From: Streptomyces gossypii
GTDB lineage: Bacteria > Actinomycetota > Actinomycetes > Streptomycetales > Streptomycetaceae
Direction: 5' to 3'
NCBI RefSeq assembly: GCF_025165795.1
Contig: NZ_JAJAGO010000013.1
Location: forward strand, 1-64,000
DNA length: 64,000 bases
The notes beneath the pieces are model-generated. The model did no database searches. It was not told the origin of the DNA and worked only from the letters and a program-made list of their open reading frames with translations. This document shows, piece after piece, positions 8,428 through 17,143 of this stretch (position 1 is its first letter; every line of letters starts with the position of its first letter). Position numbers and translations under genes: made by a program.

Positions 8428-9272
8428 CACTGTTTCCCCGCAAGCACACCGGCTCCCTTGCCTGGCACCTGGGCGCGCTCGCCGTGCTGGCCGTGGTGCT
8501 CTATCCGGTGGTCTGGGTGATCGGCGGCTCGTTCAAGCCCGGCGACGAAATCGTCGGCAGCCTCGAACTCCTGCCGACCGACCCGGTGATGGCCAACTAC
8601 ACCCGGCTCTCCGAGGGCATCGCGGACATCCCCATCTCGACCTTCTTCCTCAACTCGACCGTCCTGGCACTCGGTTCGGTGGGCGGAGTGGTGGTCTCCT
8701 GCTCGCTGGCCGCCTATGCCTTCGCCAGGATCAGATTCGCCGGACGCAACCTGATGTTCGGCGTGATGATCGGCACGCTGCTGCTTCCGTACCACGTGGT
8801 GATGATTCCGCAGTACGTGCTCTTCCAGAAGCTGGAACTCATCAACACGATGGTTCCGCTGCTGCTCGGCAAGTATCTGGCCGTCGACGCCTTCTTCGTC
8901 TTCCTGATGGTGCAGTTCATGCGGAACCTGCCGAAGGAACTGGACGAGGCGGCACGCCTGGACGGCTGCGGCCATCTGCGCATCTACTGGTCCATCGTGC
9001 TGCCGCTGTGCAGGCCCGCCCTGATCACCAGCGCGATCTTCACCTTCATCCACGCCTGGAACGACTTCATGGGGCCGCTGCTGTATCTCAACGAGCCCGA
9101 GAAGTACACGGTGTCGCTGGGTCTGAAGATGTTCGTCGACCAGGGCGCGGTCGCCGACTACGGCGGCATGATCGCCATGTCGCTGGTCGCCCTGCTGCCC
9201 GTGCTGGCGTTCTTCCTGGCCTTCCAGCGCTATCTCATCGACGGCATGGCCACCTCCGGACTGAAGGGCTGA
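8424..9272 (+). CDS. ABC sugar importer, inner-membrane permease 2 (MalG type)
   Basis: Membrane protein of 282 residues with six predicted spans and the EAA loop ELDEAARLDGCGHLRIYWSI near residues 172-191. The start is GTG at 8424 in a GTGA overlap with the stop of permease 1. The N-terminal span (LGALAVLAVVLYPVVWVIGG) and the segment after the first loop (FKPGDEIVGSLELLP) are typical of MalG/CUT1 subunits. It forms the transmembrane heterodimer with the preceding gene product. Confidence 0.93.
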   Translation: MTLFPRKHTGSLAWHLGALAVLAVVLYPVVWVIGGSFKPGDEIVGSLELLPTDPVMANYTRLSEGIADIPISTFFLNSTVLALGSVGGVVVSCSLAAYAFARIRFAGRNLMFGVMIGTLLLPYHVVMIPQYVLFQKLELINTMVPLLLGKYLAVDAFFVFLMVQFMRNLPKELDEAARLDGCGHLRIYWSIVLPLCRPALITSAIFTFIHAWNDFMGPLLYLNEPEKYTVSLGLKMFVDQGAVADYGGMIAMSLVALLPVLAFFLAFQRYLIDGMATSGLKG

Positions 9273-9279
9273 GCGCGCG

Positions 9280-9873
9280 ATGGCGGACCCCAAGGCGCAG
9301 GCACCGCCCCGGTTCCCGGGCTTCTACGAGCGGTTCGGGGTGTTCGCGGAGTCGCTGCTCGTCGGGATGTGGGTGGTGCTGGCCTCACTTCCGCTGGTCA
9401 CCTATCCGGCGGCGTTCGCGGCGGGCGCCCGCCACCTGCGACGCCATCTTGACAACGAGCAGGCGGGCTGGCGGGAGTTCGCTGCCGATGTGCGCACGGC
9501 GGGGCGGCGGGGCTGGCTCGTGGGTCTGGCCGGGTGGGCGGCGGTCTGGCTGCTGTGGCTCGACCTCTCCGCCGTGCGGGCCGGACTGCCCGGCGGGCAA
9601 GCCGTCGCCGCCGTCGGCGTGCTCGCGTTCCTCGGCTGTGCGGTCGCCGGTGCGCGCGCCGCGGCCGTCTGGCACCCGGGGGCGTCCTGGCGGGCGCTGC
9701 TGGGAGCGGCCGGGCGCCGTACCGTCCTCGATCCCGCCGGGTCACTGCTGATCGTGTGCGGCGGCGCGGTGACGGTGGCCTCCGCGTGGTTCGCGGCGCC
9801 GCTCGCGATCCCGGTGACCGGTGCGGTGACGGCTGCCGCCGTAGCCGTCGAGAAACGGTACGCGCACCGGTGA
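9280..9873 (+). CDS. DUF624/YesL-like membrane protein
   Basis: Membrane protein of 197 residues starting 7 bp after the second permease, so part of the same operon. It has about five hydrophobic segments, among them FAESLLVGMWVVLASLPLVTYPAAFAA near the N-terminus and another at the C-terminus. The N-terminal pattern (FYERFGVFAESLLVGMWVVL) resembles the DUF624 (YesL) family, which often accompanies CUT1 sugar importers of plant-polysaccharide loci. Its biochemical role is not known. Family assignment is from memory of the pattern. Confidence 0.75.
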   Translation: MADPKAQAPPRFPGFYERFGVFAESLLVGMWVVLASLPLVTYPAAFAAGARHLRRHLDNEQAGWREFAADVRTAGRRGWLVGLAGWAAVWLLWLDLSAVRAGLPGGQAVAAVGVLAFLGCAVAGARAAAVWHPGASWRALLGAAGRRTVLDPAGSLLIVCGGAVTVASAWFAAPLAIPVTGAVTAAAVAVEKRYAHR

Positions 9874-9968
9874 CCCGCCGTCGGCGTGCCGCTCGCGTCC
9901 TTCCCGGCTCCTCCGCCGGGGCCGGCGTCCGGTTGGGCGGGCCAGGGGAGGCCAACTAGGCTGCGCTC

Positions 9969-10850
9969 ATGAAATTCGGCCTGCTCGGTACCGGCCCCTG
10001 GGCCGAAATGACCCATGCTCCCGCACTGCAAGCGCACCCCGACGTCCAGCTGACCGGTGTATGGGGCCGCCGCCCCGAAGCAGCGGTATCTCTCGCGGAA
10101 CGCTTCGGCGCCCGCGCGTACGAGGACGTCGACCTGCTCCTGGCCGACTGCGACGCCGTCGCCATCGCCCTGCCTCCGGACGTACAGGCACCGCTGGCCG
10201 TCCGCGCCGCCGAGGCCGGCTGCCACCTCCTGCTGGACAAGCCCGTCGCCACCACTCCCGCCGCCGCCGCCCAGGCGGCCGACGCGGCGGCCCGGAACGG
10301 CGTGGCTTCCGTCGTCTTCTTCACCCTGCACTTCAGTGAGCCGACGGCCTCCTGGATCCGCGAACAGGCAAACGTCGAGGGCTGGCTGCTGGGCCGGGCC
10401 GACTGGCTCTCGCCGGTCTTCGGCGGCAGCGACTCGCCGTTCGCCGACTCGCCGTGGCGTCGCGAGAAGGGCGCGCTGTGGGACGTCGGGCCGCACGCGC
10501 TGTCCGTGCTGACGCCTGTGCTGGGCGAGGTCACCGGCGTGCGCGCCGCCCGCGGCCCCGGCGACACCGTCCACCTCGCGCTGCGCCACGAGAGCGGCGC
10601 CTCCAGCACGGTCACGGTCAGCCACACGGTGCCGCCCGCCATGGCCGACGTCACCGCGGAGCTGCGCGGCAGCACGGGCGTGGCCACCCTCCCGGTGCGC
10701 GACGAGCCCGCCTCGGACGCCTTCGCCCGCGCCGTGGACGCACTGCTGGAGTCGGCCCGTACGGGCACCGCGCACGCCTGCGACATACGGTATGCGGCCC
10801 GTGTCACCGATGTGCTCGCACTCGCGGAGGAGGGGCTGAAGAGCGACTGA
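9969..10850 (+). CDS. Gfo/Idh/MocA-family oxidoreductase
   Basis: NAD(P)-dependent dehydrogenase of 293 residues, somewhat short for the family. The Rossmann start is MKFGLLGTGPWAEMTHAPAL (G-x-G-x-W variant). The conserved Lys of the substrate site appears in HLLLDKPVATTP near residues 88-99. A beta-sheet domain with FGGSDSPFADSPWRREKGALWDVGPH follows and carries the usual Asp-x-x-x-His pair. It probably oxidises or reduces a sugar or sugar derivative. It lies 95 bp after the importer operon on the same strand, so it may act on the imported sugar. Its own weak hairpin separates it, so co-transcription is uncertain. Confidence 0.88.
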   Translation: MKFGLLGTGPWAEMTHAPALQAHPDVQLTGVWGRRPEAAVSLAERFGARAYEDVDLLLADCDAVAIALPPDVQAPLAVRAAEAGCHLLLDKPVATTPAAAAQAADAAARNGVASVVFFTLHFSEPTASWIREQANVEGWLLGRADWLSPVFGGSDSPFADSPWRREKGALWDVGPHALSVLTPVLGEVTGVRAARGPGDTVHLALRHESGASSTVTVSHTVPPAMADVTAELRGSTGVATLPVRDEPASDAFARAVDALLESARTGTAHACDIRYAARVTDVLALAEEGLKSD

Positions 10851-10863
10851 GCTCCCGCCCCGG

Positions 10864-10904
10864 CCGTCCGGTACCGGCAGGATCCCCCGGTCAGTACCGG
10901 ACGG
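10864..10904. terminator. Hairpin terminator between convergent genes
   Basis: CCGTCCGGTAC (10864-10874) pairs perfectly with GTACCGGACGG (10894-10904). The right arm overlaps the stop and last codons of the minus-strand LD-carboxypeptidase gene, and the left arm follows the oxidoreductase stop. Confidence 0.65.
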
Positions 10905-11943
10905 TGATCCGCCGGGCCGGTCCGTCCACCCTCACGGTGCCCCCGTACGGCACCACCTGCTGGGGATCGGTGTGCCCGAGATCCACGTCGAAGACGGCAA
11001 CGGCCTCCGGAGCGTACTCGGCCAGCGCCCGCAGCACCGCAGCCCGCTGCGCCTCCCGGTAGGCGCGGCGTTGCCGGCCACCGCGCCGGTCGAACACCGA
11101 GGTCGTCTTCGCCCGCCCCATCAGCAGCGCGGGGAACTGGCCCAGCAGACCGCGTTCGCCCATGCTCCGCAGCGTGCGGTAGACCTCCGTTGCCGTGGGC
11201 ATCTCCTCTGAGGTCTCCAGGAAGAGCACCCGCCCCGCGTACTCCTCCACCGGCCTGACCTCCCGGTCGGCCATCAGCATCCAGGCCAGCACCTCCAGGT
11301 TGCCGCCCCAGCTGAGCCCCTCCACCACCCGGTCGGGCCGGTGCCACCGCCAGCCGTCGCAGGGCTCCATCACGGGTTCCCGCGTGAAGGTCTCGGGATC
11401 GTCCCAGGGCAGTTCCGCGTCGCCATACGCGCGGGACTCGGCCAGTTCGTAGCTCCCCCAGTCGAAGAGCGCCGCGCGCAGCGAATCCGCCGTGACCGGG
11501 TGCATCGCTCCGGGGCGGCCGAGTTCGGCCATCACCGAGATGCCGTGGTAGCCGACGAGGCCGGCGGTGGTGCTGAGCCAGGCGAGCAGATTCGTGCAGT
11601 CGCTGTACCCGAAGAACGGCTTCGGATGCGCGCGTACCAGTGCTCCGTCCAGCTCCGGCAGCACGGCGATCTGGTCGTCGCCGCCGATGCTCGCGATCAC
11701 CGCCTTCACCGACGGGTCGGTGAAGGCCGCATGCAGGTCTGCGGCCCGCTCGCGTGGCGTCGTCCGCAGCCGCCGGGTGCCCGGGTACTCCACCACCTCC
11801 AGGCCGAACTCCTCGCGCAGCCGCCGGAGCCCCAGCTCATAGGGCATCGGCAGCAGCTCGGGGAGTCCGCCGGAGGGAGAGACGACGGCGACGCGATCCC
11901 CGGGCCGTGGCTTCGGCGGGTACACAGGCGCGGCTGGCAGCAT
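10891..11943 (-). CDS. S66 family LD-carboxypeptidase / MccF-like peptidase
   Basis: Serine peptidase of 350 residues. S66 enzymes cut the L-to-D bond of murein tetrapeptides, or inactivate microcin-C-type aminoacyl nucleotides (MccF). The N-terminus KPRPGDRVAVVSPSGG and the nucleophile elbow FFGYSDCTNLLAWL (Ser near residue 115) are clear. The acidic and His partners probably lie in the C-terminal third (FLETSEEMPT near 246-255, DVDLGHTDPQQ near 320-330). The absence of a signal peptide and the MccF-like spacing favour a cytoplasmic recycling or self-protection role. Start is ATG at 11943. Confidence 0.88.
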   Translation of the reverse strand: MLPAAPVYPPKPRPGDRVAVVSPSGGLPELLPMPYELGLRRLREEFGLEVVEYPGTRRLRTTPRERAADLHAAFTDPSVKAVIASIGGDDQIAVLPELDGALVRAHPKPFFGYSDCTNLLAWLSTTAGLVGYHGISVMAELGRPGAMHPVTADSLRAALFDWGSYELAESRAYGDAELPWDDPETFTREPVMEPCDGWRWHRPDRVVEGLSWGGNLEVLAWMLMADREVRPVEEYAGRVLFLETSEEMPTATEVYRTLRSMGERGLLGQFPALLMGRAKTTSVFDRRGGRQRRAYREAQRAAVLRALAEYAPEAVAVFDVDLGHTDPQQVVPYGGTVRVDGPARRITVRY

Positions 11944-12010
11944 GCACGGAGCTTAGGCCGTCTCGCCCTGCAATCGCGTGTGCCCTTTCCGCTCGTGCGG
12001 CCTTCGTTGC

Positions 12011-12370
12011 TCAGCGGGACAGCGCGTCGCGTACGGCGTCGTCCGTGCGGGCGACTACGGCGGTGCCGTCGTCCGCCGTGATGACCGGGCGCTGGATCAG
12101 CTTCGGGTGGGTGGCCAGCGCCGTGATCCAGCGGGGCCGCTCGGCTGCCTCGCGGGGCCAGTCACGCAGGCCCAGCGCCTTCGCGTCCGCTTCTTCGGCC
12201 CGCACCAAGTCCCATGGCTCCAGCCCGAGCCGCTCCAGCACCTCCCGCAGTTCGGCCTCCGTCGGCACGTCATCGAGATAGCGGCGGACCGTGTACTCCG
12301 CCCCCGCCTCGTCCAGCAGCCGGACGGCTGAGCGGCATTTCGAGCACGCCGGGTTGATCCAGATCTCCAT
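12011..12370 (-). CDS. ArsC/Spx-family (arsenate reductase-like) protein
   Basis: Small thioredoxin-fold protein of 119 residues. The N-terminal motif NPACSKCRSAVRLLDEAG gives a Cys9-x-x-Cys12 pair. The central segment YLDDVPTEAELREVLERLGL and the Pro-containing loop LIQRPVITADDG with its Arg match ArsC-family proteins. True arsenate reductases use the first Cys and further Cys residues or glutaredoxin; this CxxC version is closer to the YffB/Spx-like branch whose substrate is usually unknown. No ars genes are nearby. Confidence 0.85.
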   Translation of the reverse strand: MEIWINPACSKCRSAVRLLDEAGAEYTVRRYLDDVPTEAELREVLERLGLEPWDLVRAEEADAKALGLRDWPREAAERPRWITALATHPKLIQRPVITADDGTAVVARTDDAVRDALSR

Positions 12371-12415
12371 GCCCCCACGGTAGCGACCCCCCGGCCGGAG
12401 GGCCGCCCTCGCGGC

Positions 12416-13399
12416 CTACGACCGGGCGGGCAGCTGCTCCGGGAGACCGAAGAGCTCGAAGAGACGCAGGTCGAAGAAGGCCGCGACATGGGAGACCCGC
12501 GCCTCGTCGAGCGTGAGCACCATCAGGTTGAAGGGCCGGAAGACGCCGTCCTCCCCGCGCATGTACATCCCGAACGCGGGCTGGCCGTTCATCCCGGTGG
12601 GGATCAGCCGCAGGTCGCCAGGGCCGGCGGGGCACTGGGTGTCGATGAGCGTGCCGATGTCCACCGGGCCCTGGTACCAACCGGTGAAGGGAGGCATCTC
12701 CCAGACGGCGTCCTCGGTGAAGAGCTTCACTATCGCGCTCATGTCCTTGACCTCGAAGGCCGCGACATAGCGGTCCAGCAGCTCGCGCTGCTCGGCGCTG
12801 GTGGGCTCGGTCACCGAAGTCTCGCTGGGGGCCGCCTTGTCCAGCTGGGCCCGGGCGCGCTGGAGCGCGCTGTTGACGGACGCCGTCGTCGTACCGAGCA
12901 GGTCGGCCGCCTCGGCGGCCTTCCACTTCAGCACCTCGCACAGGATCAGCACCGCGCGCTGCCGGGGCGGCAGATGCTGAAGGGCGGCGACGAAGGCCAG
13001 CCGGATCGTCTCCCGCGAGCTGACGATCGCGGCGGGGTCGGCCGCTTCGGCACCCACCATGGCGTCAGCGATCGGCTCCAGCCAGGGCACCTCCTGGCCC
13101 TCGACCAGGGCGTCGGACGGATCGGCGCTGGGCCCCCCGAGGCCGGTGGGCAGCGGGCGCTTGCTCCGGCTCTCCAGCGCGTCCAGGCAGGTGTTGGTCG
13201 CGATCCGGTGCAGCCAGGTGCGCATGGACGAACGGCCCTCGAACTTGTCGTACGCCCGCCAGGCGCGCAGGTAGGTCTCCTGCACCAGGTCTTCCGCGTC
13301 ATGGACCGAACCCAGCATGCGGTAGCAGTGCGCGAGCAGCTCACGCCGGAACGGGTCGGCCAGTTTCGGGAAGTCCTCGCTCACCTGGTTTTCCGACAT
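12416..13399 (-). CDS. SigG/SigX5-type ECF sigma factor with C-terminal SnoaL-like domain
   Basis: Sigma factor of 327 residues. Region 2 lies at about 14-80 (FRRELLAHCYRMLGSVHDAE, DLVQETYLRAWRAY) and region 4 at about 135-190 (LQHLPPRQRAVLILCEVLKW, then AAEAADLLGTTTASVNSALQ). An NTF2/SnoaL-like domain fills about 205-320 (LLDRYVAAFEVKDMSAIVKLF, GWYQGPVDIGTLI). In this ECF type the C-terminal domain takes the place of an anti-sigma factor and modulates activity. No anti-sigma gene is adjacent, in agreement. The ATG at 13399 follows GAGGG. Signal and targets are unknown. Confidence 0.9.
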   Translation of the reverse strand: MSENQVSEDFPKLADPFRRELLAHCYRMLGSVHDAEDLVQETYLRAWRAYDKFEGRSSMRTWLHRIATNTCLDALESRSKRPLPTGLGGPSADPSDALVEGQEVPWLEPIADAMVGAEAADPAAIVSSRETIRLAFVAALQHLPPRQRAVLILCEVLKWKAAEAADLLGTTTASVNSALQRARAQLDKAAPSETSVTEPTSAEQRELLDRYVAAFEVKDMSAIVKLFTEDAVWEMPPFTGWYQGPVDIGTLIDTQCPAGPGDLRLIPTGMNGQPAFGMYMRGEDGVFRPFNLMVLTLDEARVSHVAAFFDLRLFELFGLPEQLPARS

Positions 13400-13641
13400 G
13401 GTCTTGCCCTCTCGTCAGCTGAGCCGTTGCGATGGTTCTCATCCTGGCACCCAGGACTGACAACGGCGCCTCACCGCTGCCCGGGCGGACGCCCGGGCCA
13501 CCCGCAGCGCGGTGGGCGGCCCCCAGGATCCACCCGGCACGGGCGCGGAATCAGGCAAACGCGGATACTCGCCGTTTTCGCTCCGCGACCGCCCGGCCTC
13601 CCTCTGTGACCGCGCCGCCGGGCGCCGCCTGCTCTCCACTT

Positions 13642-13659
13642 TCCGTGCCGGAGCACGGA
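13642..13659 (-). terminator. Hairpin downstream of the MFS gene
   Basis: TCCGTGC (13642-13648) pairs with GCACGGA (13653-13659) around a 4-base loop, 16 bp beyond the MFS stop. It is a probable terminator of the cupin-MFS operon. A second 8-bp hairpin (13479-13498) lies nearer the sigma-factor start. Confidence 0.5.
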
Positions 13660-13675
13660 GTCGCAAGGGCCGCCG

Positions 13676-15115
13676 TCACGGTCGCCGTGGCGGCATCAGG
13701 AGCAGCGCGAGCAGCGTGGCCACCATCAGGAGCCCGCCTGCCACGGCCGCCGCCGCACGGTAGCCGGCCGCCAGCGCCTCGTCGGCCCCGCCGCCGTGAC
13801 CGCCGGTGACGCTCGCGGAGACGGTCACCAGGACCGCCAGGCCGATCGAGCCGCCGATCTGCCGGGAGCTGTTGATCAGCCCGGTGGCCATGCCCGCCTC
13901 CCGGGGATCGACGTCGGCCGTGGCCGCCGTGCCCAGCGGCACGATGGACATGCCCACACCGATTGAGGTCAGCAGCGAAGGCCCGAGGATCGCGGTGGCG
14001 AAACCGCCGTCGGCGGTGAGCACCAGGGCGAACCAGCCGAACCCTGCCGCCCCCAACGCTCCGGCGCTCACCAGCACGCGGCGGGCGCCGAGCCGGGCGA
14101 GGCTCCGCGTCGCCGTCACCGAACCGACGACGATCCCGCAGCAGAAGGGCAGGAACGCGAGGCCCGTGGCGGCGGGCCCGTATTCCAGGACCTGCTGGAG
14201 ATAGAGCGAGACAAAGTAGAAGACGGCGAACTGCGCCGAGGCGAGCAGCAGCATGAACACATTGGCTGCCACCACGGGGCGCCTGGTCAGCAGCCGCATC
14301 CGCAGCAGGGGCTCGGCCGTCCGCAGCTCGACGCCGACGAACAGCGTGAGCAGCAGTGCGGCGAGAGCCAGCGTCGCCACGGTCGTCGAGGAGCCCCAGG
14401 AAAGGGTCTCGGTGCGCACCACCGCGAGCACCAGCGCGGAGGTGCCCGCTGTCACCAGCAGTGCGCCGCCCAGGTCCAGTCGTGGCGCGGGGCCGTCCCG
14501 CCGGTCGCCCGTGATCTTTCGGGCCGCCAGCAGTGTGACCAGCGTGATCGGTACGTTGATCAGCATCACCGAGCGCCAGCCCGCCGACTCGGTCAGCAGG
14601 CCGCCGATCAGCACCCCGGCCGCGCCACCGGCCGCCGCGGCCGCGCCCCACAGGCCCAGCGCCCGCGAACGCGCCGGCCCGGCCGGGTAGTTGACGGTGA
14701 TCAGGGCGAGTGCGACCGGGGCCAGCGCCGCCGCGCCCGCGCCCTGCACCGCTCGGGCGGTGATCAGCTGCCAGGGCTCCTGCGCCAGCGCTCCGGTCGC
14801 GCTCGCCGCACCGAACAGCACCAGCCCGGCCAGCAGGGTACGGCGGCGGCCCGCCAGATCGCCGATCCGGCCGCCCAGCATCATCAGCCCGCCGAAGGCG
14901 AGGGCGTACGCGTTGACCACCCAGGGCAGCCCGGTGGCGGTGAAGCCGAGGTGGTGACGGATGTCGGGCAGGGCGACGTTCAGGACGGACATGTCCAGCG
15001 CCACCGTGAACTGCACGGTGAGAATGACCGCGAGCAGCAGCCGCCCCCGGTCCGGGGCTCCTTGGGGCGGGATCCCTTCGGGCGGGACCCCGGTGCGGGC
15101 CGTGGTCGCGGTCAT
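13676..15115 (-). CDS. MFS drug/proton antiporter, DHA2 (14-TM) type
   Basis: Efflux protein of 479 residues with about 14 hydrophobic segments. Motif C of drug exporters is visible near residues 160-180 (GLWGAAAAAGGAAGVLIGGL), and the N-terminal segment has the DHA2 signature FTVALDMSVLNVALPDIRHHL. It probably exports a hydrophobic drug or metabolite in exchange for protons. The ATG at 15115 overlaps the stop of the cupin gene (ATGA), so both are in one operon. The divergent TetR gene and its two operators make substrate-induced control likely, as in TetA/QacA systems. Confidence 0.9.
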   Translation of the reverse strand: MTATTARTGVPPEGIPPQGAPDRGRLLLAVILTVQFTVALDMSVLNVALPDIRHHLGFTATGLPWVVNAYALAFGGLMMLGGRIGDLAGRRRTLLAGLVLFGAASATGALAQEPWQLITARAVQGAGAAALAPVALALITVNYPAGPARSRALGLWGAAAAAGGAAGVLIGGLLTESAGWRSVMLINVPITLVTLLAARKITGDRRDGPAPRLDLGGALLVTAGTSALVLAVVRTETLSWGSSTTVATLALAALLLTLFVGVELRTAEPLLRMRLLTRRPVVAANVFMLLLASAQFAVFYFVSLYLQQVLEYGPAATGLAFLPFCCGIVVGSVTATRSLARLGARRVLVSAGALGAAGFGWFALVLTADGGFATAILGPSLLTSIGVGMSIVPLGTAATADVDPREAGMATGLINSSRQIGGSIGLAVLVTVSASVTGGHGGGADEALAAGYRAAAAVAGGLLMVATLLALLLMPPRRP

Positions 15116-15540
15116 CCCCGGGTCTCCTGCGGGTCCACCTGTTCGGTCCTGGTGCCCGCGGCGCGGGTGAGGGAGAGCAGATCCGTCGGCATGCCGATCT
15201 CCAGCCGGTGCCACCGGCCCGCCGGGATCACGAACAGCTCGCCCGCTTGGATTCGTACGGTCTCGGCCGCCGACGTGTCGTCCGCGCTCAGGTGGACGGT
15301 TACCGCGCCGGTCAGCGCCGCCAGCAGCTCGTCGGATGCGGAGTGCAGTTCCCACAGGTCGGAGTGGATCTCGGCGTTGTCGCGGATATGGGCGACGGCG
15401 AAGGTCCAGCCGTCCAGGCCGACGGCGGCGGCGAAGTCGCGGGCCGTGGGCCGTACGGTGCCGTCGTCGTGGAGCTGGGTCATCGAGGAGTAGAGCGCGA
15501 AGGGGGCGGGGGAGGGCGAGGAGGGGCGCACGCCAGGCAT
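15112..15540 (-). CDS. Cupin-fold protein
   Basis: Small beta-barrel protein of 142 residues. The cupin core is seen in HSDLWELHSASDELLAALTG (first motif) and in IQAGELFVIPAGRWHRLEIG (second motif, with the PAGRWH metal-site His). Function is not predictable; such proteins may bind small ligands or act as enzymes. ATG at 15540 follows an AAAGGAA site. It is the first gene of the cupin-MFS operon and sits directly downstream of the twin TetR operators, so it is probably induced together with the exporter. Confidence 0.8.
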   Translation of the reverse strand: MPGVRPSSPSPAPFALYSSMTQLHDDGTVRPTARDFAAAVGLDGWTFAVAHIRDNAEIHSDLWELHSASDELLAALTGAVTVHLSADDTSAAETVRIQAGELFVIPAGRWHRLEIGMPTDLLSLTRAAGTRTEQVDPQETRG

Positions 15541-15614
15541 GTCTGCGTTCCTTTCGGACGGACGGTCACACACGTCTCGGTCAGGGGGTCTCACAGGTTT
15601 GCCCTGTGGACCAC

Positions 15615-15635
15615 ATCGCAACTCGAAGTTGCGAT
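15615..15635. promoter_or_regulatory. TetR operator 1 (21-bp palindrome)
   Basis: ATCGCAACT and AGTTGCGAT flank a 3-bp centre (CGA), giving a perfect 9+3+9 palindrome between the divergent cupin-MFS operon and the TetR gene. The core GCAACT-N3-AGTTGC recurs at 15675-15689. Confidence 0.75.
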
Positions 15636-15674
15636 AGCCTGAGATCTGAGAGTGCCACGGCGCAGTCGAATAAC

Positions 15675-15689
15675 GCAACTAGGAGTTGC
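15675..15689. promoter_or_regulatory. TetR operator 2, overlapping the ribosome-binding site
   Basis: GCAACT (15675-15680), AGG, AGTTGC (15684-15689): the same core as operator 1, centres 57 bp apart. The site includes the AGGAG ribosome-binding sequence of the TetR gene that starts at 15691, so bound protein would shut off its own gene. Confidence 0.7.
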
Positions 15690-15690
15690 A

Positions 15691-16335
15691 ATGGAGCTCG
15701 GATCCACCCCAGCGGATCGCCCCCGACCGGTCGGGCGCGGCCCCAAGATGCACGCTGCCGTCCTGGCGGCGACGGTGGCCGAACTGGCCGAGGGGGGCTA
15801 TGCCGCGCTCACGGTCGAGCGGGTCGCCCAGCGCGCCGGTGTGCACAAGACGACGGTCTACCGGCGCTGGAAGGACCGCGCGGCCCTCGTCGTCGACGCG
15901 CTGGCGGAGCACATCGCGACGGACATTCCGATGCCCGACACCGGCTCGATCGGCGGCGATCTGCGCGAGATGGCGCGGTCACTGGTCGGCTGGCTGGTCA
16001 GCCCCACGGGGCGGGCGGTCGAGGCGGCGCTGATCTCGGACGCGGTTCGGCTGCCGGAGATCGCCGAGGCCCGCGCCCGGATCTTCGGCGACCGGTTCCG
16101 CCGTGCCGAACCCGTCGTCGCCCGCGCCGTCGCACGGGGCGAACTGCCCGTGGGCACCGATCCGTCCGCGGTGGTGAGCGCGCTGGCCGCGCCGATCCAC
16201 TTCCGGCTGCTGGTGAGCGGCGGGCCGCTCGACGACACCGTCGCCGAACAGGCGGCCCGCATCACCCTCGCCGCCGCCCGCGCCGGAGTACTGGACACCC
16301 CGGCACGGGTGGCCGGGCCAGTGGACAAGGGGTAA
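15691..16335 (+). CDS. TetR-family repressor of the cupin-MFS operon
   Basis: Regulator of 214 residues. The helix-turn-helix lies at about 22-65 (AAVLAATVAELAEGGYAALT, VERVAQRAGVHKTTVYRRW), followed by a TetR C-terminal ligand domain of the TetR_C_11 style (SIGGDLREMARSLVGWL). ATG 15691 follows AGGAG and was chosen over the ATG at 15652, which lies upstream of operator 2. It is divergent from the cupin-MFS operon, and two matching palindromes lie in the gap. Autorepression and release by an exported compound are inferred from this layout. Confidence 0.9.
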   Translation: MELGSTPADRPRPVGRGPKMHAAVLAATVAELAEGGYAALTVERVAQRAGVHKTTVYRRWKDRAALVVDALAEHIATDIPMPDTGSIGGDLREMARSLVGWLVSPTGRAVEAALISDAVRLPEIAEARARIFGDRFRRAEPVVARAVARGELPVGTDPSAVVSALAAPIHFRLLVSGGPLDDTVAEQAARITLAAARAGVLDTPARVAGPVDKG

Positions 16336-16357
16336 GCGGGTAAGCGGGTAGACGCAA

Positions 16358-16400
16358 GACCGGGGCCCGGCGCCCATGGTGCGGGCGCCGGGCCCCGGTC
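16358..16400. terminator. Strong bidirectional terminator hairpin
   Basis: A perfect 18-bp inverted repeat (16358-16375 and 16383-16400, beginning GACCGGGGCCC) with a 7-base loop lies between the convergent TetR gene and the sortase-substrate gene. Confidence 0.8.
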
Positions 16401-16468
16401 AGGGCACAGCTGCGTGCTCAGCGTTCAGCGCTACCGTTCAGCGCTGGCGCTCCGTGCGGTGGGACTGG

Positions 16469-17143
16469 TCAGTCCTGTGCCGCGCGGCGCTTGCGGGCCA
16501 CCAGCAGCAGCGCACCGCCGGCCGCGACGACGGCGGCCGCGATCCCCGCGATCATGGGAGTGCTGCTGGAGGAGCCCGTCTCGGCCAGGTCGGCCGGGGC
16601 GGGGCTGCTCGAACCGGCAGGCTTGGCGGCGGCGGGAGCGGAGCTGCTCGGCGCCTCGGCCGACGGCGACTCAGCGGGCATGCTGGTCGACGGCGCCGCG
16701 GTGGGCTCGCTGGGCGACTCAGCAGGCTCGCTGGGCGAGGGCGACTCGGCGGGCGGGCTGGTGGGCGGAGTCGGCTCGGGGGACTCCTCCTCGCAGACCG
16801 GCGCGGTCTTGGTCTCGTCCACGTTGTGCTGGTCGCCGTCGTTGGCCTTCACGACGAGCTTGACCGGGAGCTTCTCGTCGTGCGCCGGGAGCTTGAGCTC
16901 CTTCTTGAACCCACCGCCGAACGACTCGGAGAGCAGTTCCTTGCCGTCCGCGGTGATGGTCACCGTGTTGGTGGGCTTCTCGCTGTAGCTCGTCAGGTTG
17001 ACGGAGACCGTGGAGCAGTCGACCGACCACGTCGGCGTGTGGGCCGAAGCGGGGGCGGCGAACATCCCGGTGCCGATCAGCGCGGCGATCCCTGCTGTGG
17101 CGAGGGTGGCAGTGTGGCGCCGTCTGTGGTGAATTGCAGACAA
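16469..17143 (-). CDS. LAETG sortase-anchored surface protein
   Basis: Secreted protein of 224 residues. The signal peptide (about 1-34) ends at APASA. A beta-rich domain (about 35-115, WSVDCSTVSVNLTSYSEKPT ... with a Cys pair) resembles small streptomycete surface proteins. A Pro/Ser/Glu spacer (about 118-180) leads to the sorting signal LAETG near residue 188, a hydrophobic span and the basic tail ARKRRAAQD. LAxTG motifs are used by class E sortases of streptomycetes, so the protein should end up on the wall. The start codon is TTG at 17143 behind GGAGG. No sortase gene is near. Confidence 0.88.
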   Translation of the reverse strand: MSAIHHRRRHTATLATAGIAALIGTGMFAAPASAHTPTWSVDCSTVSVNLTSYSEKPTNTVTITADGKELLSESFGGGFKKELKLPAHDEKLPVKLVVKANDGDQHNVDETKTAPVCEEESPEPTPPTSPPAESPSPSEPAESPSEPTAAPSTSMPAESPSAEAPSSSAPAAAKPAGSSSPAPADLAETGSSSSTPMIAGIAAAVVAAGGALLLVARKRRAAQD

